Source: Caldicellulosiruptor kronotskyensis 2002 (GTDB lineage Bacteria; Bacillota; Thermoanaerobacteria; Caldicellulosiruptorales; Caldicellulosiruptoraceae). Taken from it: DNA of 64,000 bases. The first letter of the stretch is position 1. Every line of letters starts with the position of its first letter. Both the position numbers and the translations under genes were made by a program. The DNA lies in the NCBI RefSeq assembly GCF_000166775.1, contig NC_014720.1, forward strand, positions 2,779,786 through 2,843,785. Reading direction: 5' to 3'. Under the pieces are notes generated by a model. The model was not told the origin of the DNA and did not search any database. It was given only the letters and a program-made list of their open reading frames with translations. This document shows positions 1 through 8,986 of the stretch, in pieces.

Positions 1-678
1 TTCGTATATTATTATTCCTAAATGCCACCAATCAATTTCTTTGCCAAAATAACTTGAAATCTCTTCTGGAGCCATATAAGAATATGTCCCCTTGAATGTA
101 GTGAAAACCTTTGACATTTCTTCAGACATAGCAGAAGATATCCCAAAATCAATCAGCACAAGGTCTAATGATTTTAAATCTCTTATAAGAATATTAGAGG
201 GTTTTAAATCTCTGTGAACAATTCCCTTTTTATGCAGTGCTTCAATAGCTTCTGCAATCTCTTTTACTACAATATCAACTCTGTCTTTTACCTTCTCTAA
301 GTTATCTTTTAAACTACCATATTGAATATATTCCATTATCTCAAAATATCTGCCGGTCTGTTCATCTTTACCTACTTCAAAAATTGTTACAACATGTTCT
401 TTTAGCTCAAAAGAAATCTTTTTTAATCTTTCTAATACTTCAATTTTGGGGGTAATACCCTTTCTGTATAGCTTTAAAAACATCTTATTACCATCATTTT
501 CTATAACGTAAGCATCGCATTCTCCACCTTTGGCTGGTAGTTCCTCTACGATGTTGTAATTTCTAAATGTTGTAATGGTTAATTTTTCTTTTTCGCTTAA
601 AATATCTGTCTCTCTCACAGTAGCATCTTGTAAATTTTCTTTATCCCACCAGCTCTCTTTTACCGTTTTTTCATCCAT
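1..678 (-). CDS. Serine/threonine protein kinase (partial, C-terminus outside window)
   Basis: The minus-strand reading frame opens with ATG at 678 and runs off the window edge after 226 residues. A eukaryotic-like kinase fold is visible: a beta-3 lysine in MFLKLY, the catalytic loop HRDLKPSN with HRD at about residues 155-157, DFG at about 177-179, and an activation segment ending in APEE. It should phosphorylate Ser/Thr using ATP. It lies in the same direction as the CRISPR operon, 218 bp beyond cas6, so a functional link is possible but unproven. No membrane segment is seen in the visible part. Confidence 0.9.
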   Translation of the reverse strand, partial: MDEKTVKESWWDKENLQDATVRETDILSEKEKLTITTFRNYNIVEELPAKGGECDAYVIENDGNKMFLKLYRKGITPKIEVLERLKKISFELKEHVVTIFEVGKDEQTGRYFEIMEYIQYGSLKDNLEKVKDRVDIVVKEIAEAIEALHKKGIVHRDLKPSNILIRDLKSLDLVLIDFGISSAMSEEMSKVFTTFKGTYSYMAPEEISSYFGKEIDWWHLGIIIYE

Positions 679-896
679 CAAAGCTAATCCCTTCCTTGTT
701 CTGTACTTGAGCATTTGTATTTGGTAAAATATAACTTTAAACAACCTCTTTTCATGGTAACAGGTCTTTCTCTTTAAGTTTAACTTTTCTACTACTTATA
801 ATTTACCCTCTATGAAAATCTTACAAACGTCAATTTTCCTGAAAAGAAAATTGGTTTGCAGCCTGCATAAGCCGAAATAGCAGATTTTTGCAAAAT

Positions 897-1520
897 CTAC
901 CTTACACAAAACAACTGACAAAACATGTCAAGTAGTTCTGTTGAGGCAAATATTTCGTATCTACCAAAATATTCAATTCTCGATTCAATTAAATGCTGTT
1001 TTTTCAGACCATCTTTTATTACAAAGAAAAACCTCTGGTCTTCTGGATATGCTCCAAACCTTTGGTAGTGGATGCTCAAAAGTTGTCTTCTTAGCATTTC
1101 TGAAAAAATCTCTGGCTGCTTGTCATATTCTAAGCAAACACCATCTTTTTGAACAAACACACCGCTTAGCAAAGTTCCACTTGTCTTTGGTTGTTGCGTC
1201 ATGCATGAAATTCTCTTCAAGTAAATACCATCAAACAAGCTATTTAAATTTTCATAAACTTTTAATATGTTCTGTGTAACAAGCTCTAAAAAAGGTGTTG
1301 TAAGATATATTCTAAAATCTTCAAACACCCATACGCCATCCTCAAGTTCTTTTTTGTTTTTTGTTCTAATGGGTGAGATGGTAAACTGCTCTGTAGCAAG
1401 AAGACTTTTCAAAACTTCATATGCCTTAGAGTAATAAGAGGATGGCAAAAATATACCATCCTCTCTTGCCCAAAAATGAAATGTAAAATATTTTGCCACT
1501 TTTTCATCACAGCCCATCAT
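897..1520 (-). CDS. cas6: CRISPR-associated Cas6-like protein (C-terminus atypical)
   Basis: This is the last gene of the type III-A operon; its ATG overlaps the csm5 stop by 4 bp. Cas6 proteins cut the pre-crRNA within the repeat, leaving the 8-nt ATTGAAAC tag. The 207-residue product fits Cas6 by position, size and the general pattern: TISPIRT at about 48, a central segment ending ISCMTQQPKTSG, and an R.L...H...G stretch near 145. It stops shortly after IEYFGRYEIF, without the glycine-rich loop (GxGxxxxxGFG-like) that usually closes the family. It may be truncated or divergent. The family assignment rests partly on context. Confidence 0.72.
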   Translation of the reverse strand: MMGCDEKVAKYFTFHFWAREDGIFLPSSYYSKAYEVLKSLLATEQFTISPIRTKNKKELEDGVWVFEDFRIYLTTPFLELVTQNILKVYENLNSLFDGIYLKRISCMTQQPKTSGTLLSGVFVQKDGVCLEYDKQPEIFSEMLRRQLLSIHYQRFGAYPEDQRFFFVIKDGLKKQHLIESRIEYFGRYEIFASTELLDMFCQLFCVR

Positions 1521-2689
1521 CTAATGGTTACTTTTATCCACCCGGGGACTGTCCAAACCTGTCCATCCTTAAACAAAAGACGTCGTGACTTTGGAAAAAT
1601 ATCAGGATTGATTTTTGACTGAGTATCTACCCTTGAAAGTTTTTCAAAATGGCTCTTATTGAAAAATATTCCCACAGTTTTTGAAAGATATCCTGTTGAA
1701 AATCCTATCTGGAGCAAAAATTGATTTTTGTCAAGAGAATTTAAAATATTCAAAAGTTTTTGATACTCAGAAACAATCTGCTTTTGATTATATTTAGAGT
1801 AAAAGGTCATTTCTTTCTGGATATAATCCTTTGCAACAGAATTTAAAATTTGGGCAACAAATTCATATGGTGAAGATAATACTCCGCTTGTCAAAAGCTT
1901 CTCCTTTAACCCTTTAACTGTGGCATTGCCTTCAATTAAATCTTTTTCAGCCTTTATACTTCCATAAAGCTTTACACCAGGTTTTAATCCTTCAGCAACA
2001 ATGGCAGTTGCCTGCTTTGGGTCATCAATATTGCCATTTCTCGAAAACCATTTTGGCTGATTTGAACATATGTTCAAAACTTTTATTTCAAAAATCCCTG
2101 CACTCTCTTGCTCTACAAAGCTGCTGTCGCTTACCCTTAGGTATTTGAACGGCGATTCATAAGGAGTTCCAAAAATCTTCTCATCTGCATCACGGCTTAC
2201 AAACTTAGGATCAACTCTGTTTCGATTCAGAACTTTCTGGTAAGCATTTGAGAGCGCACTCTCATAAAACTGCAAAAGGTTTTTCGAAAGAGCTTTTGTC
2301 ATAGAAGATCTCATTGCCCCTTTTAAGGATGAACCCGGAATGTAAAACCTGCCTGCACTTTTTACAAATGCAACTACTTCTCTGTAAGGGCTTGTAACAC
2401 CTTCAAGTCTAAGAGTGTACTTTACCGCCTTTTTAAAATCTATGCTATATTTTTTCAGAATATCTTTTATATTAAAATCCCTTGCACCTGACGAAAGCCC
2501 TCGTGAAAGCTCTTCAATGAAGCTATCTTTAAAAAGGTTTTGCTCAAAGAGCTTATCAAAATTCAAAAAGTACAAGTACTCTCCTTCTCTTACAAACTCA
2601 AAACTCTGAATTTTATCCTGTCCGCCTATGATTGTGGGAGTCAGAACTTCAATCTCGTATGTTTTGCTTTCAAAACTATCTGCTACCAA
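1517..2689 (-). CDS. csm5: Type III-A CRISPR complex protein Csm5 (RAMP)
   Basis: This 390-residue RAMP protein is expected to cap the Csm interference complex at the 3' end of the crRNA and to help its maturation. The RAMP signature PGSSLKGAMRSSM lies at about residues 117-129, and an N-terminal segment EVLTPTIIGG is typical of the ferredoxin-like fold. The start overlaps the csm4 end by 14 bp and the end overlaps cas6 by 4 bp, so translation is probably coupled. The assignment rests on the RAMP motif, length and order after csm3 and csm4. Confidence 0.9.
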   Translation of the reverse strand: MVADSFESKTYEIEVLTPTIIGGQDKIQSFEFVREGEYLYFLNFDKLFEQNLFKDSFIEELSRGLSSGARDFNIKDILKKYSIDFKKAVKYTLRLEGVTSPYREVVAFVKSAGRFYIPGSSLKGAMRSSMTKALSKNLLQFYESALSNAYQKVLNRNRVDPKFVSRDADEKIFGTPYESPFKYLRVSDSSFVEQESAGIFEIKVLNICSNQPKWFSRNGNIDDPKQATAIVAEGLKPGVKLYGSIKAEKDLIEGNATVKGLKEKLLTSGVLSSPYEFVAQILNSVAKDYIQKEMTFYSKYNQKQIVSEYQKLLNILNSLDKNQFLLQIGFSTGYLSKTVGIFFNKSHFEKLSRVDTQSKINPDIFPKSRRLLFKDGQVWTVPGWIKVTIR

Positions 2690-3689
2690 ACAGCATCACC
2701 CCTTCCGGCAGAGGAACCAAAAAGGCAAGTCCAAAACAGTATACCCTGTGCTCTGTAAACTTATCAGGTGTGACATCTACCACTCTGCCATATATTTTAC
2801 TGGAAAACACCGCACCCTCGCCAAACACACTGACAGTTTTTCTCTTTATCCCAAGCCCTGCTTTGGAGTAGACATATCCGCTTCGCGTCAAAATCTCATA
2901 AAACACAACGCTTTTTATCTCATCTTCATCTTTCGGATTAACTAAGGACAAACTCATGTAATATTTTGATTTATCGCTTTTAAACTGCGGTACATCATCT
3001 TTAAAATCAACTTCAAAATTTCCAAGCCCGCAGGTTCTATCACCGCCAAGCCCTTCATCGCCCAAAAGCCTTATTGCAGCTTTTACTTTATTTTCAAATT
3101 TTTCATTGTTAATCTTTAAATAGAACCACAGCCCAGCCTCTTTTTCAAATTCAAAATGAGAAAAGTAATATATGTTAGAAGATGATGTTTGCCTGTCGAT
3201 AGAAACTCTTGCCCTTTCTTTTATTCTGCCAAGAGAAACCCTTTCTTTATCTTTTTCAAATTCATTTTGTGGTATTAGAAAACTTCCTGTCGGCTTGTAT
3301 TTGAATGGAAAACCTTCAAACAAATCCTTTTCTCTTACAAACTTTATTTTCTTGAGCTCTTTTTGATTTTCGGCATTTATTATTCCATTATTCTTATACT
3401 CCTCCATGTCCATGCCAAGAGGAACAGGCACAAAATACTGAAAGTTAACATACGGCATTGTAGATGAAATCTCAAATGGTGGTGTGCCGTTTATGAATTC
3501 ACTAATCAACTTTTCAGTTTCATCTTTGCCGTAAAGCAGCGAATATGCATTTATTATGCCAGACATAAGCGTGTCTGAATGTGCAAATACTCTGGTAATG
3601 TTGTATATTTTTTCTTTTTCGCCAATGTGCACAGGTGCTTTAAAGCTCATCACAGCTCTGCAAATTTTGTTTTTGACCATTTTTATCAC
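2676..3689 (-). CDS. csm4: Type III-A CRISPR complex protein Csm4 (RAMP)
   Basis: This 337-residue RAMP protein corresponds to the Cas5-like subunit that binds the crRNA 5' tag and contacts Cas10. An early FKAPVHIGEK stretch and a glycine-rich GDEGLGGDRTCGLG loop at about residues 210-223 are typical of Csm4. It lies between csm3 and csm5 and overlaps csm5 by 14 bp. The annotated start is preceded by a GGTG-rich ribosome-binding stretch just downstream of csm3. Confidence 0.9.
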   Translation of the reverse strand: MIKMVKNKICRAVMSFKAPVHIGEKEKIYNITRVFAHSDTLMSGIINAYSLLYGKDETEKLISEFINGTPPFEISSTMPYVNFQYFVPVPLGMDMEEYKNNGIINAENQKELKKIKFVREKDLFEGFPFKYKPTGSFLIPQNEFEKDKERVSLGRIKERARVSIDRQTSSSNIYYFSHFEFEKEAGLWFYLKINNEKFENKVKAAIRLLGDEGLGGDRTCGLGNFEVDFKDDVPQFKSDKSKYYMSLSLVNPKDEDEIKSVVFYEILTRSGYVYSKAGLGIKRKTVSVFGEGAVFSSKIYGRVVDVTPDKFTEHRVYCFGLAFLVPLPEGVMLFGSR

Positions 3690-3708
3690 CTTTTAAAAAA
3701 CAGATTTG

Positions 3709-4509
3709 TTAAGAAAGCTTTAGCTCATCAAGGCTTTTTGCCGTCGCTATTGGCTGAAGTTTGCTTGAATCCTTTTCATAATCGCTTGAATCCTTGTAGA
3801 ATATCTCTATATCAACAAATTTTACTTTTCCATTTCCTCTTGAACCCTGCCCGCCAAGGTAATCATCTTCTAACAGCTTCATTGCTTTGATAAACTTTTC
3901 AAGGTAGTATTTCTGGTCATCTTTGCTGTCAACTTCAAACCTGTTTACGACAAACTCTGCTGAAAACTGTGCGCCCGCAGGAACTCTTTCACTCTGTCTT
4001 GGATGTGCTTTTGATGTTATTCTATCTATATTATTCTCAAACTTTACTTCTGTCCAGTCAAGGTCAAGGTTCTCCTTCATCTCTTCCGTGATAGAAGTTT
4101 CTATCAGCTTTGCATCGCGAACAATTAGCCTTGTGGGGATGACTGCATCTGTAAGATCTATTTTCTCACCACTTTTTAAATCATGAGAACCATGGTTTCT
4201 GCCAAAAAGTCCGCATACAGGACAATTCAAATCATCACACATATGAAGGCATATCTCTGGCCTGCCTTCCCTTTTGACCGACACAACAAGCAAATTATCT
4301 CTTACCTTTCCTTCAGCAAACTCCATTAAAGCCCTCATCTTGCCTTTGAGAGATGAACCTGGAATGTAAGGCCTGCCTTTTGCATCTTTTACAACTGCAT
4401 TGTCAATTCCACCTATCTCAAGGCTGTTGTTGCCCTCACCAATGTGAAGACCTGTTTGAGCTTCTATCTTACACTTTATGATGTACTTTCCTTTCAAGAT
4501 TACATCCAT
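3709..4509 (-). CDS. csm3: Type III-A CRISPR backbone RNase Csm3
   Basis: Csm3 forms the repeated backbone of the Csm complex and cuts target RNA at 6-nt intervals. The 266-residue protein has the motif GGIDNAVVKD, in which D36 matches the catalytic aspartate position of the family, followed by PGSSLKGKMRALME at about 50-63. A C..C....C..C cluster (CLHMCDDLNCPVC) near residue 110 is the usual Csm3 zinc site. A glycine-rich loop GGQGSRGNGKV lies near the C-terminus. All key residues for RNA cleavage appear present. Confidence 0.95.
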   Translation of the reverse strand: MDVILKGKYIIKCKIEAQTGLHIGEGNNSLEIGGIDNAVVKDAKGRPYIPGSSLKGKMRALMEFAEGKVRDNLLVVSVKREGRPEICLHMCDDLNCPVCGLFGRNHGSHDLKSGEKIDLTDAVIPTRLIVRDAKLIETSITEEMKENLDLDWTEVKFENNIDRITSKAHPRQSERVPAGAQFSAEFVVNRFEVDSKDDQKYYLEKFIKAMKLLEDDYLGGQGSRGNGKVKFVDIEIFYKDSSDYEKDSSKLQPIATAKSLDELKLS

Positions 4510-4533
4510 GGCAATAGTCTCCCCCTTTTGAGA

Positions 4534-4995
4534 TTATTGTTCTCTTCCACCATGATACCTGTAATATGCTATAATTGCCTCAAAAAAGTTTTTGTAATCA
4601 TCAAATGTCCATTTATTCTGGATAACCATATCGCCAGCTTTCTTAACAACTTTGAAAAAAGATTGCCAATCATTTTTATTTTTATCACTTCTAAATCTTC
4701 CAACAGTATAAGCCATTATCATTTCTATTCTTTTTACTTCTTGCTTTGGATTAATTTTATTCTTTATCTTGCTTTTTTTCTGAATTTCAGAAAAAACTTT
4801 TCTTATTTGAGTCATCGTAATTTTTCCAACAAGCATTTTGCCAATTTCTTCAGCAGTTTCATAAAATAACAATCCATCTCTATCTTTTTCTTTATCTAAC
4901 AGTAAGTTCATTTTTTCAATTACAAAGTCACCCCATATTTTATTTTCTCTATTGTTTTGTTCATCATTATATTGATTAGCTTTTTGTTTTTGCAC
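4534..4995 (-). CDS. csm2: Type III-A CRISPR small subunit Csm2
   Basis: This 153-residue, lysine-rich, probably all-helical protein is the small subunit (Cas11 type) that lines the inner face of the Csm filament. The sequence ends with WTFDDYKNFFEAIIAYYRYHGG, broken here only by function: the aromatic FFEAIIAYYRYH tail is typical of Csm2. It lies between cas10 and csm3. The N-terminal 30 residues are low in complexity (Lys/Asn/Gln) and may be disordered. Confidence 0.88.
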   Translation of the reverse strand: MQKQKANQYNDEQNNRENKIWGDFVIEKMNLLLDKEKDRDGLLFYETAEEIGKMLVGKITMTQIRKVFSEIQKKSKIKNKINPKQEVKRIEMIMAYTVGRFRSDKNKNDWQSFFKVVKKAGDMVIQNKWTFDDYKNFFEAIIAYYRYHGGREQ

Positions 4996-5025
4996 CTTTC
5001 GTTCCTCCTCTCAAATAAATTATTT

Positions 5026-7539
5026 TTACCTTCTCAGCTCAAGCTCAGCCCAGCGTGCTGCAAGGTAAGAGTGCTTGTACAAAGAATTTGATTTTTTATC
5101 AATAATTTTTTGCAAAACATCTTCAAGATCTTTTGAATACTTCTTATACCTCTCTTTCAGCCTTGCCATGAAATACACAAATCGCCACGACTTGAAAATT
5201 TCTTCTTGAGTCTGAGTCATCTTTTTAAGATTGCAAACGGCATAGATGCCGTTTATAAGCGCTTTTGAAACGTTCTTGCTACCAATTAAATCTGTAATTG
5301 CCTCTTTTAGCTTTTCCACATCCTCATAATCTTCCCAGCCAACAAAATTACCCCCAAACGCAAAACAGTCTTTTTTTCGCCCATCTTCTCTTTGGTACTC
5401 TTTGGCTTTGTCTAAATGTTCTCCACACACAATAGCAACCCTGTAAATTGGATATTTTTTATCTGGTGCTATTTCAAAGCCCATTGAAAGCGTAATGTCT
5501 GGATTGTGGCATGAAAAGCTTCTAAACTCTGTATAAATTTTGTGTGCTGTATGCGGTAGCACATCCCACTGACCAAGTATGCAAAAGTCATCTCCACCTG
5601 CATAAATAACAACAATATTGCTCTGCTGCTCACTTACAAGCCTGTTGAAATAGTAGCCGAAAAATAGTGAAAACTCCTCAGATAGAGTCATCACTCTTGA
5701 AATTGAACTGTCTTTGCCAAGCCCTTCTTTGAAAATTTTCCCCAGATTATCAACATCACCGCGAACAATTCCCCATGTTTTGATTCCTTTTGATGAGTTT
5801 GATATCTCATCTATTGTTTTAAGATTGTTTTCATCTTTAAATGGTGCATGGGTTGAAATATCCAGTGCTTCATAAAAATCAATCTCAAATTTATCGTCTG
5901 ATTTTTTTCTATTTTCAAGATTATTATTTTTTTCTAACAATTTCTCCAATCGATTTCTGTCAATAACAATTGTATTATTCACTGGGTTTATAACCTTTTC
6001 AGAGTAGTTTGAAAATTCAATCTTTCTTCCAAAGGCTTCAAAAATATCTTCTATGTTTTTAAAATCCGAAAACTCGATTTGTTCGCCCCATGATTCTTTG
6101 ATAAAATCACTTTTCATAAGTTTTTCACCAAATTCGACAAAACTCTCGCAAAACGGACAAAAATCAGGGTCATCTTCTTTGGGTCTCAGCGCTCTGTGGC
6201 AGTGAGGACATTTTTGTTCATAGTCCTCGTATGGTTCAAAGAATTTCAACTCTTGATTTTCAATAACGTTTCTAAATTTCGAAATCTTTTTCCTGTAGAT
6301 TTTTGACGAAACTCTATCAAAACAATCTCCAAAATTGCCTGAAAAATCATAAAGGTCAACTATATCTGTCTCAAGAAGTATACTGATTGAGCCTCGGTGT
6401 GCTTTAAATAAAAGCTTGTCAATTTCTTTCTGATAATCTTCCACTTTTTCTGCAAAATATGCAGGCATCAGAAGATAAAAATGTCCACCACCGTTAAATA
6501 TTAGGTTGCAAATAGGCATATTTTCTTTTTTCAGAATGAACCTCGCAACTGTATCAAGCAAAAATGATATGTAAAACGACTTTGCCTTAAGAGCTTTCAG
6601 CGCCCCATCCATCTTTGTGTCAAAAACAAAATCTTGAATGCCAGAAATATCACCCTTAACAAGACAAAAGTACGGAAATTCTCCTTTTTTAATTGAAGAA
6701 CCTCTACCGGATAGGATTTTTGTATTGATTGACTCTAAAACTCTAACTCTTTCATTTTCCTGTGAAAACTCTTTTTTAAGCTGCCTGTCAAGACAAAATG
6801 CAATAGCAGCAGTTGATTTGCTGTGCGCCCACAGTGATATGTCCGGTTTGGAATAATAAAAAGCTGATGGAATATTGTATGTGTAAATTCTGATTAAGTT
6901 GTAAATTGCTGATACATATTCTTCTAAATCAAAATGTATTCCATTCAAGGATTTTTCAAACTTATTTTTTAGTATTAAGGCTTTTTTAGAAAAGTCTTCC
7001 CAGAGATTTTGATAGTCATTTCTTGCGTTTGAATTAAAACTGTCAGTGGGATACTTAATTTCATACCTTTTTGTTAAATTTTTGTAGTAAGTTTTTCGAC
7101 TATTTTTTTCATTTTTGTCAAGACATATCTGAGAAAGAATTGAAATAAGATACTTTGATTTGTCAGCAGATGTATCATCTTCTTCGATGTCTTTTCTGTC
7201 AACACTTGCTGAAATCTTGTCCGCAACGCTTATTAGATATTGACTGTATGATGACGGTTTGTGATGATGAAGAACAAGATTTGTTACATCTTTCAAAATT
7301 TCTTTTTTAAATCTTTCTGGCAATATTTGCTGCACATAATATGCCCCCCAATCCTCATGCCGAGGAGCATGCTTTCCGGCTTCTTTAAAAAATACATCGT
7401 ATTCTCTCGATATTGTTGTTTTAGCCTCAGAATTTTCGGTTCTCATATAAAACTTGCCAATGTCATGTAAAATAGCGCCAAGAAAAATGTTGTAATCCAA
7501 AATTTTATCTTCTGTTTGATGAGCATTGTAAAAAATCAT
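5026..7539 (-). CDS. cas10: Type III-A CRISPR signature protein Cas10/Csm1 (HD + GGDD palm)
   Basis: This 837-residue protein is the large subunit of the Csm complex. The HD nuclease motif HDIGKF is near residues 26-31, a CPHC...CPFC zinc ribbon lies in the middle, and the cyclase palm motif GGDD is at residues 648-651 (YAGGDDFCILG). Intact HD and GGDD motifs imply both single-stranded DNA cleavage and cyclic oligoadenylate synthesis when target RNA is bound. It is the first cas gene of the leftward operon. No CARF-HEPN effector is seen beside it; a Csx20 ring-nuclease candidate lies at 29.6 kb. Confidence 0.96.
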   Translation of the reverse strand: MIFYNAHQTEDKILDYNIFLGAILHDIGKFYMRTENSEAKTTISREYDVFFKEAGKHAPRHEDWGAYYVQQILPERFKKEILKDVTNLVLHHHKPSSYSQYLISVADKISASVDRKDIEEDDTSADKSKYLISILSQICLDKNEKNSRKTYYKNLTKRYEIKYPTDSFNSNARNDYQNLWEDFSKKALILKNKFEKSLNGIHFDLEEYVSAIYNLIRIYTYNIPSAFYYSKPDISLWAHSKSTAAIAFCLDRQLKKEFSQENERVRVLESINTKILSGRGSSIKKGEFPYFCLVKGDISGIQDFVFDTKMDGALKALKAKSFYISFLLDTVARFILKKENMPICNLIFNGGGHFYLLMPAYFAEKVEDYQKEIDKLLFKAHRGSISILLETDIVDLYDFSGNFGDCFDRVSSKIYRKKISKFRNVIENQELKFFEPYEDYEQKCPHCHRALRPKEDDPDFCPFCESFVEFGEKLMKSDFIKESWGEQIEFSDFKNIEDIFEAFGRKIEFSNYSEKVINPVNNTIVIDRNRLEKLLEKNNNLENRKKSDDKFEIDFYEALDISTHAPFKDENNLKTIDEISNSSKGIKTWGIVRGDVDNLGKIFKEGLGKDSSISRVMTLSEEFSLFFGYYFNRLVSEQQSNIVVIYAGGDDFCILGQWDVLPHTAHKIYTEFRSFSCHNPDITLSMGFEIAPDKKYPIYRVAIVCGEHLDKAKEYQREDGRKKDCFAFGGNFVGWEDYEDVEKLKEAITDLIGSKNVSKALINGIYAVCNLKKMTQTQEEIFKSWRFVYFMARLKERYKKYSKDLEDVLQKIIDKKSNSLYKHSYLAARWAELELRR

Positions 7540-7646
7540 CTTTATTGCCCACCTTCTTTTTTATTGTGTAGTTCGACAGATTAAGTAGTTAAAATACACT
7601 TTATTCCATTATAAAACAAAATCTCTTAAAAGGAAAGATTTACTTA

Positions 7647-8006
7647 TTAAAAATTCAACTTTAGCTCAAACAAGTTGTTTTCAATAATTATCTTTGCAAA
7701 ATCAAGAGCTTTTTCCTTGAAATCATTGTAGCTGTATATTTCATCTGCTAAACCAAAATTAATATGCCCATTTTTAACATGAGCCCCTATAAAGTTAAAA
7801 CCGGTAAAGGACTTTTCAAAGTTGATAGAAAACAATATCTCACCCGTTGCTTTATCTCTGCCTATAAGTCTGAAAGGATAGTTTATAAGCGGAAGGTTAC
7901 ATTCTTTGGCTTGCAAAAATACTCCTTCAATTTGGTCAGTGATTTCAATCTCCTCAACCACTGAGGTTTGCGATAGATATTTTGCTAAATGTGGATCTAA
8001 AATCAT
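7647..8006 (-). CDS. Hypothetical protein upstream of cas10
   Basis: I do not recognise the family of this 119-residue soluble protein. No signal peptide or membrane helix is seen. A central segment predicted as beta-rich (FRLIGRDKATGEILFSINF) precedes a helical C-terminal segment. It is co-directional with the cas operon, 107 bp before cas10, and downstream of the disrupted gene at 8037-8463, so it probably belongs to the same transcription unit and may be accessory to the type III system. Confidence 0.75.
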   Translation of the reverse strand: MILDPHLAKYLSQTSVVEEIEITDQIEGVFLQAKECNLPLINYPFRLIGRDKATGEILFSINFEKSFTGFNFIGAHVKNGHINFGLADEIYSYNDFKEKALDFAKIIIENNLFELKLNF

Positions 8007-8036
8007 GTTTTTACTCCTTTCTGTTGAAATTTGACA

Positions 8037-8463
8037 TTACAAATCATCAAGGCTTCCCATTTTTTCTTTGCTATTAGTCCACACACTGAATTCTCTTTTA
8101 TAAACTGTCTTTAAAACCTCAAAATCTATAGAATAACTTTGTAAACATCTCAATTTTTCTCTTGTAATTGATGAATCTTCCAGAATACTTACAATGATCT
8201 TGTAATTTGCTTTTATCATTCTGAAAGCCTCATAAAGTTGTTTCAGGTTTTCTTCTTCTATGTCATCATAGGGTGGGAATCCAAACAATTGGATTATCTG
8301 TGGCATTCTTTCTGCCATTTTCTATGTGACTATCATATAAAATTTTTCTTAGCACCCATGCAGACTTGTCATTCTCCCAGAGATTTAACATATAGTCTGG
8401 AATAATCCCGCCATGGTTCATGTGTGAGACGCCAACAAGTACAGAACAGGTAACTGTTCCCAT
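8037..8463 (-). pseudogene. Frameshifted small gene at the head of the cas operon
   Basis: Two overlapping frames appear to be halves of one gene. The first (8463 to 8266) begins MGTVTCSVLVGVSH and ends NPIVWIPTL before TGA. The second, in the next frame, carries DDIEEENLKQLYEAF and runs to 8037. The ATG at 8318 in the second frame has no Shine-Dalgarno sequence. Joining them by a +1 shift at about 8267-8270 gives one protein of about 140 residues. From memory, WIPTL normally continues into an acidic helix in related small proteins, but this could not be checked. Alternatively these are two overlapping genes. Confidence 0.55.
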
Positions 8464-8569
8464 TTTACACTCCCCTTCTTCTCTTCTATTTTTAGATCTG
8501 GCAATTTTTTAGTTTCTGTTGTAAGTTTAATCATTTCAAAATTTATTTTATAACTTTTTTTGGCAGTTG

Positions 8570-8596
8570 AAAAGTTCAAAAAATATGCGAACTTTT
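8570..8596. promoter_or_regulatory. Inverted repeat upstream of the cas operon
   Basis: AAAAGTTC (8570-8577) and GAACTTTT (8589-8596) form a perfect 8-bp inverted repeat with an 11-bp spacer. It lies about 110 bp upstream of the first leftward gene and contains the string TATGCGAA, which recurs near 14.1 kb. It may be a protein-binding site controlling the cas operon. No convincing -35/-10 pair for the operon was identified in the 8464-8760 interval. Confidence 0.35.
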
Positions 8597-8759
8597 AATA
8601 ATGATAGCAATTATTTAGTCAGTATGTAACCTGTATAGTCATTATTCATTATATTAGCGTTCTAAAATAAAAAGATATGTGTCAAAAATTATAACAAAGC
8701 AAAATAATACTTTTACTATCATTTTGCCCTGGTATTTACTTTTATGTTTGTTTATTTTG

Positions 8760-8986
8760 TTATAAATGGCTCCATGTATCTTGAAAAATAAGACTTAAAT
8801 TAGCTTTTGTATTTACCAATTGCTGTCGACCTGCAATCCCCCTAAAAACCCCCGGGGATCGACAGCAAAAGGTAATTTCTGGTATGTGTTGACTTTCAAG
8901 AGTTTGTGGAGTATAATAGAAATAACATACTGCAGCTTGAAAACTTAACCATTTGTTCCTTGTGGCATTTTTCAAGCCTTCTACGG
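8760..8986 (+). promoter_or_regulatory. CRISPR leader 1 with promoter
   Basis: This AT-rich stretch just before the first repeat is closely similar to the DNA before array 2 (about 11955-12181), which marks it as a CRISPR leader. A promoter is visible: TTGACT at 8889-8894 and TATAAT at 8912-8917 with a 17-bp spacer, giving rightward transcription into the repeats. An inverted repeat, TGCTGTCGA (8821-8829) and TCGACAGCA (8859-8867), encloses a C-run and G-run just upstream of the -35. It is upstream of the transcript start, so it acts as DNA rather than RNA. Confidence 0.85.

Noticed and set aside
897..964. Cas6 C-terminal loop recoverable by a frameshift
   Set aside because: Translation of the DNA after the stop in the other frames gives no glycine-rich GxG...GFG sequence.
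8266..8318. Programmed +1 frameshift of the prfB type
   Set aside because: The site reads CTA-TGA rather than a re-pairable CTT-TGA, and no internal Shine-Dalgarno stimulator is evident, so a simple indel is more likely.
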